DNA of 35,698 nucleotides from CAYGLV01 sp964351025. Lineage in GTDB: Bacteria; Actinomycetota; Thermoleophilia; Gaiellales; Gaiellaceae. Both the position numbers and the translations under genes were made by a program. The notes beneath the pieces were generated by a model. That model ran no database searches and had not been told where the DNA came from. It worked only from the letters and a program-made list of their open reading frames with translations. Within the stretch, counting starts at the first letter, position 1, and each line of letters begins with the position of its first letter. The DNA lies in contig CAYGLV010000023.1 of NCBI GenBank assembly GCA_964351025.1, forward strand, positions 1 to 35,698, read 5' to 3'. Positions 17,349 through 26,955 of this stretch are shown here, piece by piece.

Positions 17349-17774
17349 ATGGAGATCGCCGAGCGCCCCACCGCCTCCCTCTCGCTGACGGAGCCGGCGG
17401 CCGCGAAGATCAAGGAGTTGCTGGCCGAGGAGCCGGACGGCGGGGCACTCGTCCTGCGCGTCGCGATTCAGGGCGGCGGCTGCTCCGGCTTCCAGTACGG
17501 GCTCGGATTCGATGCCGGCCCCGCCGAGGGCGACGAATTGATCGAGATGCACGGCGTGACGGTGGTCGTGGACCCGCACAGCGCCCCGTATCTCCGCGGC
17601 GCGACGGTGGACTTCCTCACCGGCCTGCAGGAGTCCGGGTTCAAGATCGACAACCCGAACGCGGCGTCCTCCTGTGGCTGCGGGCACTCCTTCCAGGTCG
17701 AAGAGGGTGCGGACGCCGAGGTCGGCGCCCACGAGCACGGCGCCGGCGGCTGCGGCTCCGGCTGCTCGCACTAG
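17349..17774 (+). CDS. IscA/HesB-family iron-sulfur cluster insertion protein
   Basis: A-type Fe-S carrier protein that passes clusters to apo-enzymes. In this 141-residue product the three conserved cysteines are C45 (GGGCSGFQYGLGF), C109 and C111 (SSCGCGHSF). The C-terminus is extended by about 25 residues that are acidic and then rich in His, Gly and Cys (HEHGAGGCGSGCSH, with C135 and C139), an unusual possible extra metal-binding tail. ATG at 17349 is supported by TACGAT 6 nt upstream. Its position opposite the nuo operon, which encodes many Fe-S centres, fits a role in maturing complex I, but that is inference. It could be annotated ErpA or IscA. Confidence 0.9.
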   Translation: MEIAERPTASLSLTEPAAAKIKELLAEEPDGGALVLRVAIQGGGCSGFQYGLGFDAGPAEGDELIEMHGVTVVVDPHSAPYLRGATVDFLTGLQESGFKIDNPNAASSCGCGHSFQVEEGADAEVGAHEHGAGGCGSGCSH

Positions 17775-17780
17775 ACGGTT

Positions 17781-17798
17781 GCCGCCACTTCCGGCGGC
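17781..17798 (+). terminator. Small hairpin after the IscA-like gene
   Basis: GCCGCC (17781-17786) pairs with GGCGGC (17793-17798) around the loop ACTTCC. No T-tract follows, so it may be only a weak terminator or a barrier before the FprA promoter. Confidence 0.35.
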
Positions 17799-17817
17799 CG
17801 AGTAGCATCGTCCCGAG

Positions 17818-19209
17818 ATGAGCTCGGGAACTCAGTTCCGCGTGGCCGTGGTCGGATCCGGGCCTGCGGCTTTCTATGCCGCGGGTGCGCTGCTTGCGAG
17901 CGAGGTGGAGGTCGAGGTCGACATGTTCGAGCGGCTGCCGACCCCGTGGGGGCTCGTGCGGCTCGGCGTGGCCCCGGACCACCCGAAGATCAAGGAGGTT
18001 TCGCGGGCCTTCGAGCGGATCGCGCAGCAGCCCGGCTTTCGCTTCTTCGGAAACGTCGAGATCGGCCGCGCTCTCTCGCACGACGACCTGCTGCGGCTCT
18101 ACGACGCTGTCGTCTATGCGGTCGGGGCGCAGACCGACCGCGCCATGGGCATCCCCGGCGAGGATCTTCCCGGCTCGTGGCCCGCGACGGAGCTCGTGGC
18201 CTGGTACAACGGCCACCCCGACTTCCAGGACCTGTCCTTCGACCTCTCCTGCGAGCGAGTCGTCGTCGTGGGCGCGGGAAACGTCGCGGTGGACGTCGCG
18301 CGGATGCTTGCGCTCACCGCTGAGGAGCTGCGCCGCACCGACACGACCGATGAGGCGATCGCGGCCATCGTGGGCTCCGGGATCCGCGAGATCGTCCTGC
18401 TCGCGCGGCGCGGCCCCGCGCAGGCGGCGTTCACGACACCCGAGCTGAAGGAGCTGGGCGAGCTGGCAGGCGCCGACATCGCCGTCGACCCTGCCGACCT
18501 CGAGCTCGATCCGGTCAGCGAGGCGGCTCTCGAGACCGACACGAACGCCCGGCGCAACCTGGACGTGCTGCGCGATTACGCGGCCCGTGAGCCGGCCGGC
18601 AAACCGAAGGTGCTGCGGCTGCGTTTTGGCGTTTCGCCCGTGGCGATCCTCGGCGCCGAACGCGTCGAGGCCGTCGAGCTGGTCCGGAACGAGCTTGTCG
18701 CCGACGAGCACGGGAGGATTCGGGCCGTGCCGACGGAGGAGCGTGAGACCATCCCATGTGGGCTCGTCTTCCGGAGCGTCGGCTATCAGGGCACACCGGT
18801 GCCGGGCGTCCCGTTCGATTCCGCGAGCGCCACGGTGCCGAACCGCGGGGGCCGCGTGGTCGACGAGCGCGGCGAGCTGCTTCCGCGCGTCTATTGCGCG
18901 GGCTGGATCAAGCGCGGCCCGAGTGGGGTCATCGGCACGAACAAGAAGGATGCGACCGAGACGGTGGAGCACGTGCTCGAGGACGCCGGTGCCGGTCTGC
19001 TGGCGCGCCCTGCCGACGCGTCGGCCGAACAGGTTGTCGAGCTTCTTGCCGAGCGCGGCGTCGAGTTCGTGAGCTACGCAGGCTGGGAGGCGATCGATGC
19101 CGCCGAGCGGGCCCGCGGCGCCGAGCAGGGCCGCCCTCGGGTCAAGCTGTGCACGTGGGACGAGCTCCTCGCCGTGGGAGGGCGTCCGACCGCCTGCAGC
19201 GGCGACTAG
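17818..19209 (+). CDS. Ferredoxin/adrenodoxin-NADP+ reductase, FprA-like
   Basis: FAD enzyme that exchanges electrons between NADP(H) and ferredoxin, similar to mycobacterial FprA and mitochondrial adrenodoxin reductase. The 463-residue protein has the FAD dinucleotide motif VVGSGPAAFYAA at 11-22, the family block TPWGLVRLGVAPDHP at 42-56, the NADP site VVVVGAGNVAVDVAR at about 148-162, and GWIKRGPSGVIGTNK in the C-terminal half. A tail of about 60 residues past the core is normal for FprA. ATG at 17818 is preceded by TAGCAT (17803-17808) 9 nt upstream, so the leader would be almost absent. It may supply reduced ferredoxin for Fe-S assembly or for LipA, which is inference. Confidence 0.92.
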   Translation: MSSGTQFRVAVVGSGPAAFYAAGALLASEVEVEVDMFERLPTPWGLVRLGVAPDHPKIKEVSRAFERIAQQPGFRFFGNVEIGRALSHDDLLRLYDAVVYAVGAQTDRAMGIPGEDLPGSWPATELVAWYNGHPDFQDLSFDLSCERVVVVGAGNVAVDVARMLALTAEELRRTDTTDEAIAAIVGSGIREIVLLARRGPAQAAFTTPELKELGELAGADIAVDPADLELDPVSEAALETDTNARRNLDVLRDYAAREPAGKPKVLRLRFGVSPVAILGAERVEAVELVRNELVADEHGRIRAVPTEERETIPCGLVFRSVGYQGTPVPGVPFDSASATVPNRGGRVVDERGELLPRVYCAGWIKRGPSGVIGTNKKDATETVEHVLEDAGAGLLARPADASAEQVVELLAERGVEFVSYAGWEAIDAAERARGAEQGRPRVKLCTWDELLAVGGRPTACSGD

Positions 19210-19288
19210 GCCGGAGCGGCGCTCCTCCAGCGAAGAGCAAGGGTTCCCCCGGACAGGGGTTCAAAAAGAAGGCCCCGCGACCGACCAT

Positions 19289-19498
19289 GTGGGCGTGGAG
19301 ACCGTCATCGAGTGCCTGTGCTGTGGCCAGCAGCGGCCGTACACGGCCTGTTCCGGGCGCCACCCGGAGCCCGGCGAGTGCCAGCGTTGCCGTTACGTCG
19401 GCTGGGCCTTCGTCGAGGACGTCTCGGAGAGCCTGCGCCGCGGCCTGCGCGACCGGCCGTTGCAGTACCGCCACCTCCGCGCCGTGCACCAGGCCTAG
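19289..19498 (+). CDS. Small cysteine-rich protein, 69 residues
   Basis: Not recognised beyond its cysteine pattern. C9, C11, C12, C21, C31 and C34 (ECLCCGQQRPYTAC and ECQRCRYVGWA) suggest a zinc-ribbon-like or metal-binding fold. A short basic C-terminus (SLRRGLRDRPLQYRHLRAVHQA, read from residue 48) could contact nucleic acid. GTG at 19289 is the first usable start; GTG at 19295 is an alternative. The frame is open further upstream without any start codon. No clear ribosome binding site or -10 was found. Confidence 0.6.
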   Translation: MGVETVIECLCCGQQRPYTACSGRHPEPGECQRCRYVGWAFVEDVSESLRRGLRDRPLQYRHLRAVHQA

Positions 19499-19570
19499 CG
19501 GACTCTCCGCACCTGCGATCCGGCCTAACTACCGATCAGGTCTTGCAAAGCGGGCGTTAGACTGGCGCGC

Positions 19571-20896
<1,326 letters not shown>

Positions 20897-20909
20897 CGTT
20901 GCCTCCCGG

Positions 20910-20938
20910 TTGACGGATCGCAGCTGACGGCCCACACT
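20910..20938 (+). promoter_or_regulatory. Sigma-70-like promoter of the protease gene
   Basis: TTGACG (20910-20915) and CACACT (20933-20938) are separated by exactly 17 bp. Transcription would start near 20945, leaving a leader of about 39 nt that contains the ribosome binding site AAAGGGGAG before GTG at 20984. This conventional arrangement contrasts with the leaderless genes around it. Confidence 0.5.
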
Positions 20939-20983
20939 GTGCGCGTCGCCCGGGTTGGCCGGGTGAATCGAAAGGGGAGAAGA

Positions 20984-21835
20984 GTGCGAAAACTGCTTGC
21001 TTTGGGTGCCGCGCTCGCCGCCGCGCTCGCGATCGGGATCCTGCCGGCCGGCGCCATTACTGACGGTACGCCCGACATGGACGGGCACCCGTACGTGGGC
21101 ATCATGGTCGCCAAGGGCGCAGATGGAAACCCGCTCTGGCGCTGCAGCGGGACGCTTATGTCGTCCACGATCTTCCTGACAGCCGGGCACTGCACGGAGC
21201 CTCCGGCTGCCCAGGTTGCGATCTGGTTCGACTCGGGCTACCCGAGCCAGATCCCGCTCGCTCCGGGCTATCCGGCGGCCGGGCTAAATCGGTGCGCCGG
21301 AATCGTCGGTTACCCGTGCACAGGGGACGCGTCCGGGACGCCGTTCACGCATCCGCAGTACGACCCAAACGCGTTCTTCCTGTTCGATCTCGGCGTCGTC
21401 CAGCTCGGCGCACCGGTGGTGAAGGCCACCTACGGCGAGCTCCCGACGCTCAACGAGCTCGACACGCTTGCGACGCAGCGCGGCCAGCAGGACGTCACGT
21501 TCACGGCGGTCGGGTACGGGCTTCAGAAGAGCTTCCCGCTCCAGGCGTCATGGAAGAACGTGGCGCTCAGAACGCGGATGGTCGCGTCTCCGAAGCTGAA
21601 CCAGATCAACACGGGCTTCGTGGGCGACTTCGCGCTGCTGCTGTCGAACAACGCCGCGACGGGAGGCACGTGCTTCGGCGACTCGGGCGGGCCGAACTTC
21701 ATCGGGACGTCGAACGTTCTCGCCGGGGTCACGTCGTTCGGCCTCAACCGGACGTGTGCCGGTACCGGCGGCGTGTATCGCGTGGACAGGGCAGACGACC
21801 TGGCCTGGCTTGCCACGTTCGGCATCACGCCGTAG
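20984..21835 (+). CDS. Secreted trypsin-like serine protease
   Basis: The 283-residue protein has a clear signal peptide: basic start VRK, then a hydrophobic stretch to about residue 20 and a likely cleavage after PAGA near 24. The chymotrypsin-fold catalytic triad is visible as H69 in FLTAGHC, D135 in FLFDLGVVQL and S234 in GDSGGPNF. Several cysteines (54 and 70, 104 and 112, 230 and a later one) could form disulfides, as expected outside the cell. GTG at 20984 follows AAAGGGGAG with proper spacing; an upstream in-frame GTG at 20939 lacks a binding site and would spoil the signal peptide. Substrate is unknown. Confidence 0.9.
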   Translation: MRKLLALGAALAAALAIGILPAGAITDGTPDMDGHPYVGIMVAKGADGNPLWRCSGTLMSSTIFLTAGHCTEPPAAQVAIWFDSGYPSQIPLAPGYPAAGLNRCAGIVGYPCTGDASGTPFTHPQYDPNAFFLFDLGVVQLGAPVVKATYGELPTLNELDTLATQRGQQDVTFTAVGYGLQKSFPLQASWKNVALRTRMVASPKLNQINTGFVGDFALLLSNNAATGGTCFGDSGGPNFIGTSNVLAGVTSFGLNRTCAGTGGVYRVDRADDLAWLATFGITP

Positions 21836-21859
21836 GCGACGAGAACCTCGAAGCGCGAT

Positions 21860-21887
21860 CGGAGGGCCGCCGCAGGGCGGCCCTCCG
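21860..21887. terminator. Bidirectional terminator hairpin (protease / lipA)
   Basis: CGGAGGGCCGCC pairs perfectly with GGCGGCCCTCCG around the loop GCAG, a 12-bp stem between two converging genes. An outer pairing GAGAAC (21841-21846) with GTTCTC (21890-21895) encloses it. There is no long T-tract. Confidence 0.7.
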
Positions 21888-21893
21888 CCGTTC

Positions 21894-22814
21894 TCAGTAC
21901 GCGACCGCTCCCAGGCCGGTCTCGGCCGCACGGCGCTGCTCGTCGGCGCGGTAGCTCGAGCGCACGAGCGGCCCGGCGAAGACCGAGCCGAAGCCGAGCG
22001 CCTCGCCCTGCTCGCGGAGCCAGCGGAACTCGTCCGGGTGCACCCAGCGGTCGATCGGCGCGTGCTTGGACGAGGGCTGGAGGTACTGCCCGATCGTCAC
22101 GACGTCCACGCCGTGCGCGCGCAGGTCGCGCAGGGTCTCGACGATCTCGTCGTTGCTCTCGCCGAGGCCGGCGATGATCCCCGACTTCGTCAGGACCGGG
22201 TAGCCGGCAACCTCTTTCGCGCGAGCGAGCAGCCAGAGCGCCTGGTCGTACGAGACCTTCGCGCCTCGCATCCGCCGGTGCAGCCGTCGCACGGTCTCGA
22301 TGTTGTGGCTGAAGACGTCCGGTCGCGCGCCGAGCACGGTCGCGAGCGCCTCCTCCTCGACGCCGAGGAAGTCGGGCGTCAGCACCTCGACCTTCGCCTC
22401 GGGCAGCTTCGCGTTGAGCGCCCGGATCGTCGCGGCGAAGTGGCCGGCACCCTTGTCGGGGACGTCGTCGCGATCCACGGAGGTGACCACGACATGGCGC
22501 AAGCCCATCTGCGCTGCCGCCTGAGCGAGCCGCAGGGGCTCCAGCGGGTCGGGCGCGTGCTCGGGCCTGCCGGACGTGACGTAGCAGTAGCGGCAGGCGC
22601 GAGTGCAGGTGTCGCCGAGAATCTGGAACGTCGCGGTGCCGTGGCCCCAGCACTCGCCGATGTTCGGGCAGCGCGCCTCCTCGCAGACGGTGTTCAGGCT
22701 CGCACCGTGGATGAGCTTCTTGACGTCGAAGTAGCGTGAATCCGCGCTTGGCGCGCGGACCTTCATCCACTCCGGCCGGCGTGGGCGGTCAGCTACGGGA
22801 AGCGAGGGATGCAT
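21894..22814 (-). CDS. lipA: Lipoyl synthase
   Basis: Radical SAM enzyme that inserts two sulfur atoms into protein-bound octanoyl groups to make lipoate. The 306-residue protein has the auxiliary cluster ligands C44, C49 and C55 (CEEARCPNIGEC) and the radical SAM motif CTRACRYC with C70, C74 and C77. RSSY near the C-terminus is the conserved serine site. ATG at 22814 overlaps lipB by 26 bp; the internal ATG of residue 17 (MKVRAPSAD) is a possible alternative. It is the last gene of a cluster that encodes the lipoate-dependent dehydrogenase it modifies. Confidence 0.96.
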   Translation of the reverse strand: MHPSLPVADRPRRPEWMKVRAPSADSRYFDVKKLIHGASLNTVCEEARCPNIGECWGHGTATFQILGDTCTRACRYCYVTSGRPEHAPDPLEPLRLAQAAAQMGLRHVVVTSVDRDDVPDKGAGHFAATIRALNAKLPEAKVEVLTPDFLGVEEEALATVLGARPDVFSHNIETVRRLHRRMRGAKVSYDQALWLLARAKEVAGYPVLTKSGIIAGLGESNDEIVETLRDLRAHGVDVVTIGQYLQPSSKHAPIDRWVHPDEFRWLREQGEALGFGSVFAGPLVRSSYRADEQRRAAETGLGAVAY

Positions 22815-23505
22815 GGCGTGGTTGGGGCCACAGGCCGGCGCCGTCGGCGGCGGGTAGCACCTCGAAGGTTAGTCCGAACACCTCGCCGAGGGCCTGCACC
22901 GCGGCCGGGCGGACATCGTCCACCGTCAGCGGCCGTCCGAGCTCGCGCGCCATCGTCGTGAAGGCCGCGTCCTCGAGCCCGCAGGCGGTGATCCACTCCG
23001 TGAACGGCGTCGGGTCGAGGTCGACGTTCAGCGCGTAGCCGTGCGTCGTCACCCACTTCGAGATGTGGATCCCGATCGAGGCGATCTTTCGCGGCGGCGA
23101 GTTGAGCCAGACGCCAGTCAGCCCGTCAATTCGTTGCCCTTCTAGTGAAAACGCTGCAAGCGTTTTCACGAGTGCCTCCTCGAGGTCGCGGCAGTAGCGT
23201 TTGACGTCCTGCCCGTGCCGCTTGAGGTCGAGGATCGGGTAGCAGACGAGCTGTCCCGGCGCGTGATAGGTGGACTTGCCGCCGCGATCCGTCTCGACGA
23301 CCTCGACGTCCGAGCCGACGGGCACGTGCAGCTCCCCCTCGTCGGTGCGCCGCCCGAGCGTCACGACCGGCGGGTGCTCGAGGAAGACGACGGTATCCGG
23401 GATCGCGCCCTGCGAGACCGCGCCGGCCAGCGAGCGCTGCAGCTCCAGGGCCTCGAGGTACGGGACGGTTCCGAGCTCGAGCAGGTAGGCGCCGGTGGCG
23501 CTAAT
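22789..23505 (-). CDS. lipB: Octanoyltransferase LipB, apparent ATT start
   Basis: Transfers octanoate from acyl carrier protein to the lipoyl domain lysine, the step before LipA. The protein has GGKSTYHAPGQLVCYP (usually HGPGQ), PPRKIASIGIHISKWVTTHG and ITACGLEDAAFTTM, which give catalytic K140 and C175 in 238 residues. The N-terminal part YLLELGTVPYLEALELQRS is clearly LipB but lies upstream of the first normal start, GTG at 23364. Between the last in-frame stop and this block there is no ATG, GTG or TTG. ATT at 23505 overlaps the E2 stop as ATTAG, just where ATGA or GTGA overlaps occur elsewhere here; CTG at 23484 is the other candidate. A sequencing error is possible. Confidence 0.88.
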   Translation of the reverse strand: MSATGAYLLELGTVPYLEALELQRSLAGAVSQGAIPDTVVFLEHPPVVTLGRRTDEGELHVPVGSDVEVVETDRGGKSTYHAPGQLVCYPILDLKRHGQDVKRYCRDLEEALVKTLAAFSLEGQRIDGLTGVWLNSPPRKIASIGIHISKWVTTHGYALNVDLDPTPFTEWITACGLEDAAFTTMARELGRPLTVDDVRPAAVQALGEVFGLTFEVLPAADGAGLWPQPRHASLASRS

Positions 23506-24859
23506 AGCGCGTCTCGTCCCAGGTCTCGAGCGACTCGCGCAGCTCCTTCATGAACTGGGCCGCGTAGGCGCCGTCCACGAGCCGGTGGTCGTACGAGAGG
23601 CAGAGGTTCATCATCGAGCGGATCGCGATCGAGTCGCGTCCGTGCTCGTCGGTGAGGACGACCGGCCGCTTGACGAGCGCCTCGACGTCGAGAATCGCGA
23701 CCTGCGGCTGGTTGATCACCGGCGTGCCCATGATCGACCCCCAACCGCCGGGGTTCGTGATCGTGAAGGACCCGCCCTGGACGTCGTCGGGTGTCAGCTT
23801 CTTCGTCCGTGCGCGGGTGGCGAGGTCGGCGATCCCCTTCGCGATCCCGAGCAGGTTGAGCGTCTCGGCATTTCTCAGCACCGGCACGATCAGGCCCTTG
23901 CCGCCTTCGAGCGCGACGGCGATGCCGAGGTTCACGAACTGCTTCGTCACGATCGTGTCGCCCCGGATCTCCCCGTTCACCCAGGGCCAGTTCTTGATCG
24001 CCTCGATCGTCGCCCGGGCGATGAAGGCGAGGTAGGTGAGGTTGACGCCGTACGCGCGCTCGTACTCGGGCTTCAGCCGCGCGCGGATCTCCACAACGCG
24101 CGTCAGGTCGACCTCGAACACCGTCGTCACGTGCGCAGACATGTCGAGCGAGCGGCGCATGTGCTCCATCACGCCGCGGCGCATGGCGGTGATCGGCTCG
24201 AAAACTTCGCCCGCCACGGCCTCGCCGGCTTGAACGGGGGCCGCCGGAACCTGCGCCGAAGCCGGAGCCACGGCCGGCGGCGCCTCAGGCGCCGGCATAG
24301 CTTTCGTCGAGGCGCCCGACTCGACGAAAGCCAGGATGTCCTTCTTCGTCACGCGACCGCTGCGGCCGCTGCCGGGCACCTGCGCGGGGTCGATGCCGTG
24401 CTCGGCGGCGATCCGCGCGACCACTGGAGAGACGAATGCCTTGCCGTTCCCTGAGGCCGTGACCGCGACCGCGGGTGCTGGAGCAGCGACAGGCTCGGGT
24501 GCAGGGGCTGGTACGGGCGGGGGCTCGGGTGCAGCGGCGACGGGCTCCGGCTCGACCGAAGGGGGCTCGGGCGCGTCAGCCGGTGCCGCCGGCGCGGCCA
24601 CCTCCGCGCCCGCCGGCGCGATGACGGCGAGCACTGTGCCGACCTCGACTGTCTCGCCCTCGGCGACGAGGATCTGCGCCAGCACGCCCTCGCCGGGGCT
24701 CGGCACCTCGGTGTCCACCTTGTCGGTCGAGATCTCGAGCAGCGGCTCGTCGCGCGCGATGGCCTCCCCCAGCTGTTTGAGCCACTTCGTGACCGTCCCC
24801 TCCGACACGGAGACGCCCATCTGGGGCATCACGACCTCGACCTGCGTTCCTGTGGCCAC
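23501..24859 (-). CDS. 2-oxoacid dehydrogenase E2 component (dihydrolipoyl acyltransferase)
   Basis: Core acyltransferase of a pyruvate-, branched-chain- or oxoglutarate-type dehydrogenase complex. The 452 residues show one N-terminal lipoyl domain with lipoylated K47 in EISTDKVDTEV, a long Pro/Ala/Glu-rich hinge (about 90-135), a peripheral subunit-binding domain (SPVVARIAAEHGIDPAQVPGS, read from about 142), a second flexible linker and the catalytic domain that ends with DHRLVDG (H425, D429). Two adjacent GTG codons exist. The second, at 24859, stands 5 nt after AGGAGG and is preferred; the first, at 24862, is only 2 nt away. The E3 subunit is not in the window, so the exact substrate stays open. 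Confidence 0.92.
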   Translation of the reverse strand: MATGTQVEVVMPQMGVSVSEGTVTKWLKQLGEAIARDEPLLEISTDKVDTEVPSPGEGVLAQILVAEGETVEVGTVLAVIAPAGAEVAAPAAPADAPEPPSVEPEPVAAAPEPPPVPAPAPEPVAAPAPAVAVTASGNGKAFVSPVVARIAAEHGIDPAQVPGSGRSGRVTKKDILAFVESGASTKAMPAPEAPPAVAPASAQVPAAPVQAGEAVAGEVFEPITAMRRGVMEHMRRSLDMSAHVTTVFEVDLTRVVEIRARLKPEYERAYGVNLTYLAFIARATIEAIKNWPWVNGEIRGDTIVTKQFVNLGIAVALEGGKGLIVPVLRNAETLNLLGIAKGIADLATRARTKKLTPDDVQGGSFTITNPGGWGSIMGTPVINQPQVAILDVEALVKRPVVLTDEHGRDSIAIRSMMNLCLSYDHRLVDGAYAAQFMKELRESLETWDETRY

Positions 24860-24868
24860 CACGTCCTC

Positions 24869-25843
24869 CTAGTACTCCGCGAGCTCCCGCAGCGCCGCGA
24901 CGACGTCGGCGACCTGGGGGATGAACGCCTTTTCGAGCGGCGGTGAGAAGGGCACGGGCGTGTCCGGTGCGCCGATCCGCCTGACGGGCGCGTCGAGGCT
25001 CTCGAACGCCTCCTCGGCGATCGTCGCCGCGATCTCGGCACCGAAGCCGCCCGTGCGGGTGTCCTCGTGCAGCACGAGCACCTTCGAGCATTTGGCGACG
25101 CTCGACAGGACGGCCTCCTTGTCCCACGGGATCAACGTGCGCAGATCGACGATCTCGACCGAGACTCCGTCCGCGGCGAGCGCCTCGGCGGCCTCGGCGG
25201 CGGTGTAGACCATCGCCCCCCAGGTCACGAGAGAGACGTCGTCGCCGGCGCGGTGGATCCTCGCCTCGCCGAAGGGGACGGTGTAGCGCTCGTCCGGCAC
25301 CTCACCCTTGATCCGGCGGTAGAGGTGTTTGTGCTCGAAGAAGAGCACCGGGTTCGGGTCCTCGATCGCCGAGAGCAGCAGGCCCTTCGCGTCGGACGGC
25401 GTCGCGGGACAGACGATCTTCAGGCCGGGGATGTGGGCGAATGAGCTCTCCGGGTTCTGCGAGTGAAACGGACCGCCGGAGAAGCCGCCGCCCGAGGGCA
25501 GGCGCACGACGATCGGGATCGGTGTTCCCGCCCGAAAATGTTGCTTTGCGGCCACCGTCGTCAGGTGGTCCCAGCCGCACGAGACGAAGTCTGAGAACTG
25601 CATCTCGGCGACCGGGCGCATACCCATCAGGGCAGCGCCGGTCGCGCCGGCGAGGATGGCCGTTTCCGACAGCGGCGTGTCGAGCACGCGCCAGGGGCCG
25701 AACTCCTCCTGGAACCCGAGCGTCACTTTGAAAGCCCCGCCGTAGACGCCGACGTCCTCCCCCATGATGAAGACGCGCTTGTCGCGCCGCATCTCTCCGC
25801 GGAGCGCGTCGGAGATCGCCTGCAGATAGGTCTTCTCGGCCAC
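24869..25843 (-). CDS. 2-oxoacid dehydrogenase E1 component, beta subunit
   Basis: Forms the thiamine diphosphate-dependent E1 heterotetramer with the alpha subunit, which decarboxylates the 2-oxoacid and loads the acyl group on E2. The 324-residue protein starts VAEKTYLQAISDALRGEM and has FIMGEDVGVYGGAFKVT, RVLDTPLSETAILAGATGAA and FSDFVSCGWDHL, all typical of the beta family (PdhB, BkdA2, AcoB). GTG at 25843 shares one base with the TAG of the alpha gene (TAGTG). Confidence 0.93.
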   Translation of the reverse strand: MAEKTYLQAISDALRGEMRRDKRVFIMGEDVGVYGGAFKVTLGFQEEFGPWRVLDTPLSETAILAGATGAALMGMRPVAEMQFSDFVSCGWDHLTTVAAKQHFRAGTPIPIVVRLPSGGGFSGGPFHSQNPESSFAHIPGLKIVCPATPSDAKGLLLSAIEDPNPVLFFEHKHLYRRIKGEVPDERYTVPFGEARIHRAGDDVSLVTWGAMVYTAAEAAEALAADGVSVEIVDLRTLIPWDKEAVLSSVAKCSKVLVLHEDTRTGGFGAEIAATIAEEAFESLDAPVRRIGAPDTPVPFSPPLEKAFIPQVADVVAALRELAEY

Positions 25844-26886
25844 TACTTGTGATGGGGGGTGTCGAGTTCCTCGGGAGTGGCGAAGACGCCCTCCTCGAGG
25901 GTGGCGGGGTCGGGCCAGGGCGACTCGTCGGCCCGGCGCGCGGCATCGTTCAGAATCTTCTTGACGTCGCCGGTGATCTCGGCCTCCTCCTCGTCGCCCA
26001 GTTCGGCGTTCGCGCGCAGCCAGATCCGGAAGCGCTCGATCGGATCGCTCTTGGCCCACTCCTCGAACAGCTCCTTCGGGACGTAGGAGGCGTCGTCGTG
26101 GACGGCGTGACCCTCCATGCGCAGCGTGAGCGATTCGATCAACGTCGGCCCGCCGCCCTCGCGCGCCTTCTCGATCGCAGCCTTCACCTCGCGGTAGACG
26201 GCGAGCACGTCGGTGCCGTCGACGACGACGCCCTCGAAGCCGTAGGCGGCGGCGCGGTCGGCCAGGTGCTCGACGGCGTAGCCGAGGTGGGTTGGCGTCG
26301 AGTAGGCCCACTGGTTGTTGTCGATGAAGAACACCACGGGCAGCCCGCGGACCCCGGCGAAGTTCATGCCCTCGTGGGCATCGCCCCGGGCCGCTGCGCC
26401 CTCGCCGCACCAGGCGACCGCGACGCGCTTCTCCTCGCGGATGCGGAACGCGAGCGCCATCCCGACCGCTACCGGGAGCATGGCCGGCAGGTGGCTGACC
26501 ATCGGGTGCAGCCCGAGCACCGCGTCGCCCATGTGCACGTTGCCGTCGCGGCCCCGCGTGGGGCCGTCCACGCGGCCCATGTACTGCGCGAGGATGCGCC
26601 ACGGCTCGATGCCCCGTGTGACGTGGACGCCCATGTCGCGCTGGATCGGAGTGCCGACGTCGTTCGGTCCCATCGCCGTCGCGACGGCGACCGAGGCGGC
26701 CTCGTTCCCGCGGCCGGTGTAGAACGAGCCCGGGACCTTGCCCTGCTTGTAGAGGATGTGACCGCGCTCCTCGATCCCGCGCGTCAGCAGCATGTTGCGG
26801 TACATGCCGAGGAGATCCTCGCGGTCGAGGCCCGCCTCCCTGATCTCCTTCAGTGAGCCGACCGGCTCCGCTTCTCTCACCGACAT
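25843..26886 (-). CDS. 2-oxoacid dehydrogenase E1 component, alpha subunit
   Basis: Thiamine diphosphate-binding half of E1, 347 residues. The cofactor motif is visible as GEGAAARGDAHEGMNFAGVRGLPVVFFIDNN over about residues 163-193 (GDG-type start, NN end). The phospho-loop-like region RMEGHAVHDDASY follows. ATG at 26886 is preferred over GTG at 26895 because GGGAG lies 8 nt before it. A -10-like TAGAGT at 26925-26920 gives a leader of about 27 nt. This is the first gene of the E1a-E1b-E2-lipB-lipA cluster, all on one strand with overlaps or gaps under 10 bp. Confidence 0.93.
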   Translation of the reverse strand: MSVREAEPVGSLKEIREAGLDREDLLGMYRNMLLTRGIEERGHILYKQGKVPGSFYTGRGNEAASVAVATAMGPNDVGTPIQRDMGVHVTRGIEPWRILAQYMGRVDGPTRGRDGNVHMGDAVLGLHPMVSHLPAMLPVAVGMALAFRIREEKRVAVAWCGEGAAARGDAHEGMNFAGVRGLPVVFFIDNNQWAYSTPTHLGYAVEHLADRAAAYGFEGVVVDGTDVLAVYREVKAAIEKAREGGGPTLIESLTLRMEGHAVHDDASYVPKELFEEWAKSDPIERFRIWLRANAELGDEEEAEITGDVKKILNDAARRADESPWPDPATLEEGVFATPEELDTPHHK

Positions 26887-26919
26887 GCGCAGCACTCCCG
26901 TAGTGGGCTGACTGCCTGC

Positions 26920-26955
26920 ACTCTAACGAGTCGAGGTCGGACTAGAGTTGGCTCC
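26920..26955. promoter_or_regulatory. Divergent promoters for E1 alpha and the zinc-ribbon gene
   Basis: Two copies of TAGAGT face away from each other: minus strand at 26925-26920 for the dehydrogenase operon, and plus strand at 26943-26948, exactly 7 nt before the GTG of the zinc-ribbon gene. Good -35 boxes are not seen for either. Confidence 0.5.
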
